From: Opisthorchis felineus
Lineage: Eukaryota > Platyhelminthes > Trematoda > Opisthorchiida > Opisthorchiidae
Length of the DNA: 64,000 bases
NCBI GenBank assembly: GCA_004794785.1
Contig: SJOL01010839.1
Location: forward strand, 4,691 to 68,690
Direction of reading: 5' to 3'
Below, one piece after another: positions 58,301 to 64,000 of this stretch. The translations under genes and the position numbers were made by a program. The notes beneath the pieces are model-generated. The model saw only the letters and a program-made list of their open reading frames with translations, made no database searches and was not told the DNA's origin. The first letter of the stretch is position 1; each line of letters opens with the position of its first letter.

Positions 58301-58788
58301 AGTTTGATGATGAGATGCACACTAATGATGAATCCAAATAAGGGTGAAACGCTCGCAAAGTCCTTTTCATCATAGGTTTACTTCATTTACAGGATGAAAT
58401 CTCCATTGAAAGAATTTCCAACTCCCTTCATACTACTAACAATGCTCTCCTAATGATGATTTTTGTCGAACTGACACTACCAACAAGGATCTCGCGTCTT
58501 TATAGTCTGTAGCAATATCCACCTTATACTCGCCACTTTCCACAGACACTTACTTGCGTGGTTCTCTCTCTGTCTTGTCTACAGAATCTTGTATTCATGC
58601 TTTGGGGTTCGCATGCGCTGAAGCAAGGTGCAGGTATCGATCGCAAACGGCACTTGGTCTTACATGCACCGCATCCATCTCCTTTATCAGCCTCTCGCGG
58701 TTTCTTCGGCTGCGGCCATTTCACCAAGGCAAACGACTATCTCCGAGAGCATGGACTGACTCCAGTTGACTGGACGAAATTAGATTAA
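40600..58788 (+). CDS. UNG: Uracil-DNA glycosylase (family 1, nuclear type)
   Basis: The enzyme removes uracil from DNA to start base-excision repair. It has four coding exons: 40600-about 40847, 43218-43449, 45752-46108 and 58585-58788, about 346 residues in all (human UNG2 is 313). The N-terminus has QKPLTAFF, a canonical PIP box for PCNA, and a Ser/Pro-rich linker. The catalytic domain carries GQDPYHGP (catalytic Asp, about residue 181), [11 protein letters not shown], the LLLN-type strand ([12 protein letters not shown]), LVFMLWGS and [13 protein letters not shown] (catalytic His and DNA-intercalating Leu). It ends in TAA after VDWTKLD. The last intron is 12.5 kb. An AG acceptor just 6 bases before the ATG implies a 5' UTR intron or spliced-leader trans-splicing. 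The exon 1 donor is uncertain. Confidence 0.93.
40848..43217 (+). other. UNG intron 1
   Basis: About 2.4 kb. It contains GGTC/GGTT-type short tandem units near 42790-42815. No other repeat family recognised. A small extra exon could hide here, given the phase problem at its donor. Confidence 0.5.
43218..43449 (+). CDS. UNG: UNG exon 2: start of the glycosylase domain
   Basis: The leading G completes a codon and phase is 0 at the end (CAG|GTACTT). It reads a helical segment ([18 protein letters not shown]), then [20 protein letters not shown] (equivalent to the SWKKHL...F-x-K-L region) and AIYPPSEQ, the YPPxxxV motif that runs straight into exon 3. Confidence 0.9.
43450..45751 (+). other. UNG intron 2
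   Basis: About 2.3 kb with one SINE at 43793-43973; otherwise no recognised content. Confidence 0.5.
43793..43973 (+). repeat. tRNA-derived SINE, family A
   Basis: GCTCGAGATGGCATAGTGATT, B box GGTTCGAACCC, core CTGTCTAGGCTTAGACAACT and tail ATCGAAAGGGTGCTACGACC. Confidence 0.88.
45752..46108 (+). CDS. UNG: UNG exon 3: catalytic core
   Basis: It encodes 119 residues, phase 0, with CCGTAG acceptor and GTAAGT donor. [28 protein letters not shown] and [13 protein letters not shown] are followed by [20 protein letters not shown] and a [13 protein letters not shown] helix. The Asp of GQDPYH is the water-activating residue, and the Pro-rich PPPPSL loop is the conserved backbone-compression loop. 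All key residues are intact. Confidence 0.97.
46288..46341 (+). repeat. (ATC)n microsatellite
   Basis: About 18 trinucleotide units, interrupted only at the edges. It continues directly into the family-B segment, so on the minus strand it is that repeat's (GAT)n tail. Confidence 0.95.
46342..46700 (-). repeat. Family-B SINE-like repeat
   Basis: On the minus strand it contains a tRNA-like stretch (GCGGTTAGGCTTTTGAGTCA, then GGTCGAGGACC as a B-box-like element), a core shared with family A (TGTCTAGG, CCTGACAGTATCCCAGCC), and a specific 3' end (TACGGCAGCGAAGCATCAGT) running into (GAT)n. The 5' limit is uncertain. Confidence 0.6.
46727..46742 (+). repeat. (AC)n microsatellite
   Basis: A short AC run following a tRNA-A-box-like TATAGCTCAATGGTTCGC at 46692-46709. 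Confidence 0.8.
48133..48313 (+). repeat. tRNA-derived SINE, family A
   Basis: GCGAGATGGCTCAGTGGTTAG, B box AGTTCGAACCC, core CTGTCTAGGCTTGGACAACC and tail GCACCGAAAGGGTGCTACAG. Close to consensus. Confidence 0.9.
49302..49470 (+). repeat. tRNA-derived SINE, family A, deletion variant
   Basis: GAGCTCCAGATAGCTAATTA, B box GGTTCGAACAC, core CTGTCTAGGCTTGGACAACC, then directly CTCGTGCTTCC. The TGGCAGTATCCCAGCC element is deleted. The tail ACCGAAAGGATGTCACAGCT is kept. Confidence 0.87.
49765..49850 (-). repeat. Worn family-C block
   Basis: TTTTCAGCCAACTATTTCGT, GGAGCTCATCAGATAGACAC and GTTTCCGTCAATTTTG are weak matches to the reverse complement of the family-C end block. Confidence 0.4.
51797..53466 (+). 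mobile_element. RTE-type LINE remnant, endonuclease plus RT start
   Basis: On the + strand with frame changes: [10 protein letters not shown] and [11 protein letters not shown] (start of the AP-type endonuclease), [29 protein letters not shown] (endonuclease catalytic block), [25 protein letters not shown] and later NQAGFRPGR and [17 protein letters not shown] (first RT motifs). The order matches RTE elements. Internal stops make it inactive, and the 3' half of RT is lost or unrecognisable. Confidence 0.75.
53700..55615. other. UNG intron stretch without recognised content
   Basis: Scattered short open frames only; no motif, repeat family or splice-flanked coding segment recognised. Confidence 0.4.
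55620..55806 (-). repeat. Family-D SINE (tRNA-derived)
   Basis: On the minus strand: GCCAGTGGCCAGAAGGTCGC, then a B box GGTTCGAAACT, GATGATGACGCCCAATAAGA and CTTCTCGACATAGACTGGTT. The last segments match 56110-56350 (CAGCATAGATTGGCTTCAT). Confidence 0.6.
55960..56060 (-). repeat. Partial family-D copy
   Basis: TGTGAGGAGGTCTGATAATT and GGGGCGAAACCGCCAGAAAG on the + strand resemble the distal part of the neighbouring family-D copy (GTGAGGAGATTCGGTAATTT). Boundaries uncertain. Confidence 0.4.
56110..56350 (-). repeat. Family-D SINE (tRNA-Leu/Ser-like head)
   Basis: On the minus strand the head TGTGGTCGAACGGTTAGGTG resembles the A region of class-II tRNAs. A degenerate B region (ACGGGTTTGAGACTCTG) follows, then the body GATGATTCCCAGTAGCGATG and GCATAGATTGGCTTCATC. 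Confidence 0.6.
58232..58385 (+). repeat. Family-D SINE (tRNA-Leu/Ser-like head)
   Basis: The head CTCGTGGCCAAACGGTTAAG is a near match to the D-arm region of tRNA-Leu/Ser. GCGAATTTGAAACTC is a B-box remnant, then AATGATGAATCCAAATAAGG and GTGAAACGCTCGCA. It lies about 200 bases before the last UNG exon. Confidence 0.62.
58585..58788 (+). CDS. UNG: UNG exon 4: C-terminal catalytic segment
   Basis: The acceptor GTCTACAG gives phase 0. [33 protein letters not shown] and [14 protein letters not shown] are followed by TPVDWTKLD and TAA. It contains the catalytic His (HPSPLS, about residue 309) and the Leu loop. It joins exon 3 without a gap relative to other family-1 UNGs, so no exon is missing between them. 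No clear AATAAA is seen within about 150 bases after the stop. Confidence 0.97.
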   Translation, partial: NLVFMLWGSHALKQGAGIDRKRHLVLHAPHPSPLSASRGFFGCGHFTKANDYLREHGLTPVDWTKLD

Positions 58789-59920
58789 CACTAACCATTT
58801 ATCGGCACCAGAGTCCTATTCCGTTTTTTATGCATCTGTTCCATCCTCTCCGTCTATTTTATACCCGAACAACTTATTAACAAATAGATATTTTACCAGT
58901 TTTATTATTTTAATACTTCAGAGAATTGTGTAAATTGGATGATGATGTGGACAGTGTTGTTCAATTTCTTTCCCACTGACCGCATTGATTTGAACGTAGC
59001 TGTGCTATACTACTGGGTGAGACTTCAGGGACGAACACTGGTTTGATTCCGTGACTGTTGTCGCTCCGACTTCTTCATGTGGGGTGAGTAACATCGCTCG
59101 TGATAACGAGACTTCTATAACACCGACAATTATCCATCATCGGTTTCTGTTACGTCCGCAGGTCGCATTGCCTGGGCACGCTACTCGGTTACAGGGCTTT
59201 TGTGAATACAGTATTTTTCTCATAACAGTATGGGTCCTAGGCAGCTGATGATACCAATCCAGGTTTTTTGGCATCTTAGACTACCGGAAGACAACGTTGG
59301 TACGGTCTTGAAGGCAACATATGGGCAACAAGGGGTGCGTTTGAACCAACCCTTCTGTGTTTGCTGTGCTAATCAAGTTGACTGAGGCTGGGCATCCTCG
59401 TTCGTTTCGTCCTCCTGAGGGCACACTCTAAAAATGTTTGTCAATTGTGGCTAGTCAGAATCCTGAGTGATCAGGTTTCTCCAGCATAACGCAATATTGG
59501 TTAGGTAGCACACTGATAAATCCCGTCTTGGGATAGATTTTCCCCTGTGCAACGGTAGGATTTTCAGAATCCTGGACGATTGAACGGTGACACTGCCTGT
59601 CTGTTAGAATACACGGTGGATCCGAGATACCCTTGCTGGTCTGGGAACCTATGGTTCGTACGAATGGAAATAGTCCCCAGTCCACTACATCGTTCCTCCG
59701 ATGGGTTTTCACTGTCGATGATCGGATCCAGCAACTCTTTTTCGGAAACCAGATAAACTGGATTTGCATACGCGATACGCAACTCTTACTTTAATAAGGG
59801 GTTCTGAACGGCATTCACTGTTTAATTTTCAGTATCCAGCCGGTCTTAATCCACTGAGGCTTTCCGCAAACTCCGTACAGAGTCAACAATAGGTATCCAT
59901 GTTTTCTTCATGTCGCGGAA
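58789..59920. other. Region downstream of UNG
   Basis: AT-rich sequence, presumably UNG 3' UTR at first. An open stretch after an acceptor-like TTTTCAG at 59833 (YPAGLNPLRLSANS) could be an exon of the next gene, but its donor and phase do not fit. Confidence 0.35.
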
Positions 59921-59926
59921 TTTCAG

Positions 59927-60925
59927 GGGAAGTGAGAATTGAAGGTGAGGAACGCTGTTTGTTGTTTCGTTTCAAAGGAAGTCGTGGAAAGTTCCACACA
60001 TGCGTGTCCGGTTTTTCTCCAGGTAAATTCTCACTGTCTTTCATCCCGTCGTTTACCTTGGTCAAACACACCTACTTACAGCCTAGTTCTTGCGAATGCA
60101 TTTCCAAGATACCTTTATCTTACAGTACATCACGTCATCGGTGTGACAGTTTACGGATGAGCAAGGTCAATTTGTCAAGTTGTTGACCCCCAGTGCGTGG
60201 GGGCTGTAGTACTCTCACCAGTATTTGGCAACGTTTCTGTTTAGCCTCATATGTAGATAAAGAAATAAACCACTCTCTCAGCCTCTCCTGTCATGGAAGT
60301 AAACCTGGTCAACAGGCACGCATTTCGTTCAAACTCTTTCAATCAGGTAACTTAACAAAATGGCATTCTCAAACCATCACTAGGAAATAGAAGTTTCAGC
60401 CTGCAAGTAGAGCGAGCGAGAACCCAAATCCTTTCTTTCCTCTCAAACTAACCACACATTACTAGCATGGTTGCCTCACATTCTAAACTGCGGAACCATA
60501 CAATAAACTCAATTGTTCAATTCGACATTTAGACGTGGCCACAATCTAGGCAATTCTCATGGATTACAAACGTGAGCGGCCACTAAGTGTAGGTACTTTT
60601 GGTTCCGTCCTGTTTTATTGGTGATTAGCACTTGGAATTAATAAGAAATATCCCTTCCGCCGATGGTCTACTAAATATTAAATACTAATAAATATCCGGT
60701 CGATGGTGTTCAGTCTCGGTGAATTCTGTTCATCCAAACATCCTATGGACCCGTGAAAGCCTTCATCTAGACTACATGCGACATGCAGTGTTTTCACTCA
60801 CCTCCAGAACCGTAAAAACACTTTTCCCTTCCCAAGATGGATTATATGTTCTCCACGAGAAGGGACTGTATGCAACTGACCCAGATTCGTTAGTTGACTA
60901 TCATTACAAGCAGTTTATGTCATAA
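59927..60925 (+). CDS. Unidentified multi-exon gene, C-terminal part
   Basis: I do not recognise the product. A candidate internal exon (59927-60022, TTTCAG before, GTAAAT after) reads EVRIEGEERCLLFRFKGSRG and KFHTCVSGFSP. A segment after GTGACAG at 60150 reads FTDEQGQFVKLLTP, with a possible GTGCGT donor. The last exon (60714-60925) ends in TAA. Phases between the second and third segments agree if that donor is used, but the first and second do not join in frame, so the model is incomplete. The peptides look like real coding sequence (balanced composition, conserved-looking motifs), not like repeats. Confidence 0.45.
60714..60925 (+). CDS. Probable last exon of the unidentified gene
   Basis: It follows GGTGTTCAG with two bases completing a codon. 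It then reads SVNSVHPNILWTRESLHLDY, an aromatic/Leu-rich middle, DGLYVLHEKGLYATDPDS and a DYHYKQFMS end at TAA. It has no signal peptide, transmembrane segment or motif that I can name. Confidence 0.55.
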
Positions 60926-61385
60926 GCTTAGCTCGCTCATACACTAAATCTCCACTTTTGTGATCTCTAACTCGAATTAATCGACAGCTTAGCTTGGGGT
61001 ATTCACATTACACCAGTGTTCGGGCCATTTTAAACTTGAATTACTAACTGAAGATGGTACTGTTAAGTTTAACCTGATTGAAAAACATTTCCCAAGGACC
61101 TAGATGCTGGGATTGGTCATCTTTCTACAGGTCCAGTTTGTTGCGCTAGCGTATGTGGCGCTCAGACAGCTGTAGCATTGATTTCGGACGGAATGAAGAA
61201 TCCTATTCTAACCCTTTAAAAGTTGTTTAAAACCGATACAATTGCAGTTTCTTACTCCAGCGCAGAAAGCATGCAGCATGTCTTTATTGGCCAGGAAACA
61301 TCCCGGTGAGGGGGCTATTTGGAACCCCCAATTGCGCGTTTCCTCCGGGCAGGTACTGTGATATATTCCTAGCAAGGCCACTCTT

Positions 61386-61551
61386 GAGCTTGAGATGACG
61401 CGGTGTTTCGGATGTGGAACTACTGACTAAGAAGTCCGTGATTCGAACTCATTCCTGGTTTTTCTATTGCTCCAGTCACGATCTCAGCTCTAGTGTTTTC
61501 TCCAAATCGCCTGGCAGCCGTGCGCCCAAATTTTACCTCAACAGAACGATT
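61386..61551 (+). repeat. Degenerate family-A SINE
   Basis: GAGCTTGAGATGACGCGGTG, B-box-like GATTCGAACTC, then a diverged core and an ending CTCAACAGAACGATTG equivalent to the usual ACAGCTGAACGATT. Confidence 0.55.
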
Positions 61552-62471
61552 GAAGCTGATTTTCAGATTCATATATTGGCCTTTAATTAGCCATAAGACG
61601 GTTGTTTTTTCCGCTCGATTGGTGGACCTTTAATGTTGTTATCTGAATGCAATACAACTGACACAAGCGCACCAAAAGTGAGCAGCTTTTGCCATCTCTT
61701 TTTGGGGCTTACAGGTGTCCAATGAGGATAAAACGCAAGGATATTATGGCGAGATTCGTAAATGAATAGTGTGTAATTGCCAAAAATTTCAAAGTTACAA
61801 AGGCCCAATGACACAGAGCCACTGAAGTCAGAAACAGAAACGTAATGCGAACAGTGCAGGGACAATTTGTATCACCCAATCAGTACAAATGTTCCATCTT
61901 GATTCAGTGCGGAGGTCGAAAAAACCTGGGCTAAGATGACTGAAAAATGGTCAAAGGAATTGGTGAAACGATGGATCTCATGAATACAGTAAGGGGGGCT
62001 CCTGCATAAGAAAGTATTTTGAGTGCTTTGACGGGTTGTAAAACAGACCTCTCTGAAGGGTACGCGCCGTGTGGAATTCTGTTTTCTACAAAGTGGGAAA
62101 CATGGGCTCCTCATTTCCCAGGGGCTGTCTCATACCTGTGATGTGTGGTAAAAATTTCCTGTGCTTTATGGTGCCTATCAGCTGTTTCTGTTACAAAGTC
62201 CTGAGGTAAAAGTTCTGGTATCGCACACAGCCATCTTTGTCCCACTCCTAAGGTAGCACCTGGAGGGTCTTAATGCAAATGGTTTCTTCTCTGAGAATGA
62301 TAACCGTTCATTCTGTGGAATTTACTCTTCTTGGTAATGAAAAATGTCACTGTGAAACTACACCAACCTGTAATTTTTATTTCTGTCCTTTTCCTGGTCC
62401 CAGAACCATTCACCACCTACCGATAATTTGATCTTTCCTTCGTTTCAAAAATGAAAATGTAGTCATATTCA

Positions 62472-62642
62472 TTCTGCTGTAGCACCCTTTCGGTGCGTAG
62501 CTGCTGTGCCACCCGGAAGAAGCGCTAAAGGTAAACTGCTGCCAGGTTGCCCAAGCCTAGACAAAAGCAGTCGGGTTGGGTACGAACCACAGACCTTCCG
62601 GTCAGTCAGTTTGCGCCCTAACTCCCGAGCGACTTCGAGCTC
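62472..62642 (-). repeat. tRNA-derived SINE, family A
   Basis: On the minus strand: GAGCTCGAAGTCGCTCGGGAG, B box GGTTCGTACCC, core TTGTCTAGGCTTGGGCAACC, CTGGCAGCAG and tail GCACCGAAAGGGTGCTACAG. Confidence 0.87.
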
Positions 62643-63104
62643 CTGCTCAGAAAGCGTCAACTAGTGGCTTTTTGATTGCTCCTGTCTTGGGATCTCAACC
62701 ACGTAGCAGAGCTTCACCGCTGGGTAATTTTCCTGTTTTCTATGCGCACGTAACCCATATCTTCACCATCATTTCGAGTGCATATCGGAACGTTTTCGTT
62801 TCCAATTTTCTGTCTTCTTATATGTCTGGTTAATGTCCTCTGGTACCGTTTGATTTGGGGCGGGATATTTGTTTTTGCATACGTCAATCTTGAGCAACAG
62901 ATGGTAGCCATCTGTTCCCGGGATTTCGGTGCTAGTGAGGACATTCCTCTCGGTGGTTGGCAGACATATGGTTTATACGGTTATTGTATAACAAGCCCGG
63001 GTTACTTTCCTGTACAAACAGAGTGCTTTCATGGACGTTGGAAGGCAGAAACGATAAGGTTTCACAATATTCCACTGTCCAATCCGAACATAGGGCTGAT
63101 AGAA

Positions 63105-63192
63105 ACTCGGGGACTGCGCCTACCTGATGAGCCCCCAAAAGGGCTAAATCGGTCGCGGGTTGTCAAGGGGCTTTCAGCAACCTTATGAGTAG
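63105..63192 (+). repeat. Family-C end block
   Basis: AAACTCGGGGACTGCGCCTA, CCTGATGAGCCCCCAAAAGG and TTTCAGCAACCTTATGAGTA. It lies about 110 bases before the CHRAC1 first exon. Confidence 0.7.
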
Positions 63193-63337
63193 TGTGTTAC
63201 GTATATTCCACTGTCCCCTTCAACTTTTACGTCGTATGCTTTGGAGTTGTAGCTGATTCCAACTGGTTTGAATTCTATCACCTCTCCGATTCTTTGCTTT
63301 TGTAGAACTCCGTAAGGATATAGCACATTCAGGCAAT

Positions 63338-63701
63338 ATGGATAAAGAACCCACATGCCCCTTACGAATCCAACCCAGCCGAACGAAAATCCTAATGAAG
63401 ACTTCCCCCAAAGTTGTGACGGTCTCTGCTGAGTCGGCTGTCTGTCTTTCCAAGGCTACGGTACGTCCAATTCCATTCGATTTACGTTCGTTCTGTGTAG
63501 GAACTGTTCCTTGGAGAACTTCTTTCCAGAGCGTTGAAGCCTCCAGGTTTGCAACTGGACTATGACGATTTGTCAACCCTCCAATCGCAAAATAAAGAAT
63601 ACCAATTTCTCGCCGATGTACTTCCAATGAAGATCATGGCAAAAGAGTGGATAGAACGATACAAGGATCAGTTCGATGCAGCTTGTGCGCAGTCTAACTA
63701 G
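63338..63701 (+). CDS. CHRAC1: Histone-fold protein, CHRAC1 (CHRAC15)-like
   Basis: It encodes about 107 residues in two exons (63338-63460, 63501-63701) around a 40-base intron (GTACGT...GTGTAG). Read through, it gives CPLRIQPSRTKILMKTSPKV, SAESAVCLSKATELF and YQFLADVLPMKIMAKEW. These match the LPLSRIRVIMKSSPEV, KATELF and FQFLADILPKKI landmarks of CHRAC1. That family pairs with a partner such as POLE3 in the CHRAC nucleosome-remodelling complex; the related POLE4/Dpb3 also has this fold. The acidic C-terminal tail of the human protein (131 residues) is absent. Start: the ATG at 63338 lies 32 bases after an acceptor, and the frame is open back to it, so an upstream coding exon cannot be excluded. 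A spliced leader or 5' UTR intron is equally possible. Confidence 0.88.
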
Positions 63702-63960
63702 CAGTCCTCTGTGTATAACCTGTAGAAACCTTTGTCACGAAACAGACCACATTTGTAAATAACAGTCCTCTTTGATCAAGCAGATTACAGCAATTTCATA
63801 ATGCCGTTGTTGATTTCGTTGTCACGTTGATAGGTCAACGAGAATCCTAGTCGTGACAAATTGAGGCACTCACTTATACAATATGCATGTTATGTACTAT
63901 GGCCCTTTCCGCAAGGGGGCGAATGCTTTTATAGATTCTGAAGTGTCTACTCGGAGTTGC

Positions 63961-63966
63961 AATAAA
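63961..63966 (+). terminator. Polyadenylation signal, probably of CHRAC1
   Basis: AATAAA about 260 bases after the CHRAC1 stop codon, at a reasonable 3' UTR distance. The cleavage site would be near the window end. Confidence 0.5.
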
Positions 63967-64000
63967 CACAAGCCTTCAAAAACAACTTTTCTACACTGAA

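Larger units (their letters stand above)
46109..58584 (+). other. UNG intron 3 (12.5 kb, repeat-filled)
   Basis: An unusually long last intron holding a family-B repeat with a long (ATC)n tract, two family-A SINEs (48133, 49302), a family-C fragment, an RTE element in sense orientation (51797-53466) and three family-D SINEs. Stretches 46760-48130, 49970-51790 and 53700-55615 show nothing I recognise. Confidence 0.6.
60926..63305. other. Region between the unidentified gene and CHRAC1
   Basis: It holds a worn SINE (61386-61551), a minus-strand SINE (62472-62642) and a family-C block (63105-63192). Open frames on the minus strand at 61587-61865 and 61872-62114 carry no motif I recognise. Confidence 0.45.

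Noticed and set aside
59833..59890. Extra exon YPAGLNPLRLSANS before the unidentified gene
   Set aside because: A good acceptor, but the frame hits a stop at the only nearby donor-like GT and does not fit the phase of the next segment.
1..64000. CRISPR array, bacterial operons or phage genes
   Set aside because: No regularly spaced repeats of that type; gene structure is clearly eukaryotic.

Overview
This is eukaryotic nuclear DNA, most likely from a digenean trematode (liver- or lung-fluke type). Genes are cut into short exons with GT/AG introns ranging from 40 bases to 12.5 kb. The space between exons is filled with decayed RTE-type non-LTR retrotransposons and many copies of tRNA-derived SINEs. 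The tRNA-like SINE and the RTE reverse-transcriptase remnants resemble repeats I associate with opisthorchiid-type flukes. That genus-level placement is inference only; no species marker is visible.

Layout, with all recognised genes on the + strand. (1) 1-5.1 kb holds retrotransposon debris: a + strand RTE 3' fragment, two head-to-tail minus-strand RTE remnants, and two SINEs, one inserted in an RTE copy. (2) 5.1-26.7 kb holds a nuclear lamin gene of at least 13 exons: a short head, the alpha-helical rod ending in the intermediate-filament consensus, and then two consecutive lamin-tail (Ig-like) domains with matching exon boundaries. (3) 26.7-40.6 kb has no recognised gene; it holds SINEs, LINE scraps and a long (TA)n tract. 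(4) 40.6-58.8 kb holds uracil-DNA glycosylase (UNG): a PCNA-binding (PIP-box) N-terminus and a complete catalytic domain split by a 12.5 kb last intron that contains an RTE element and several SINEs. (5) 59.9-60.9 kb holds exons of a gene I cannot identify. (6) 63.3-63.7 kb holds a small histone-fold gene resembling CHRAC1 (CHRAC15), with a 40-base intron and a poly(A) signal near the window end.

Lamin, UNG and CHRAC1 all act in the nucleus (lamina, base-excision repair, chromatin remodelling or DNA-polymerase accessory). There is no sign that they form an operon, so the clustering may be chance.

The most unusual feature is the lamin. It has a tandem duplication of the whole tail domain, a Pro/Gly-containing break within coil 1A, and no visible CaaX box. 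Repeat structure is also rich: at least 20 copies of one tRNA-derived SINE, a second SINE-like family that shares its central core but has a (GAT)n tail, a third tRNA-Leu/Ser-like family, and a roughly 135-base-arm foldback in a lamin intron.
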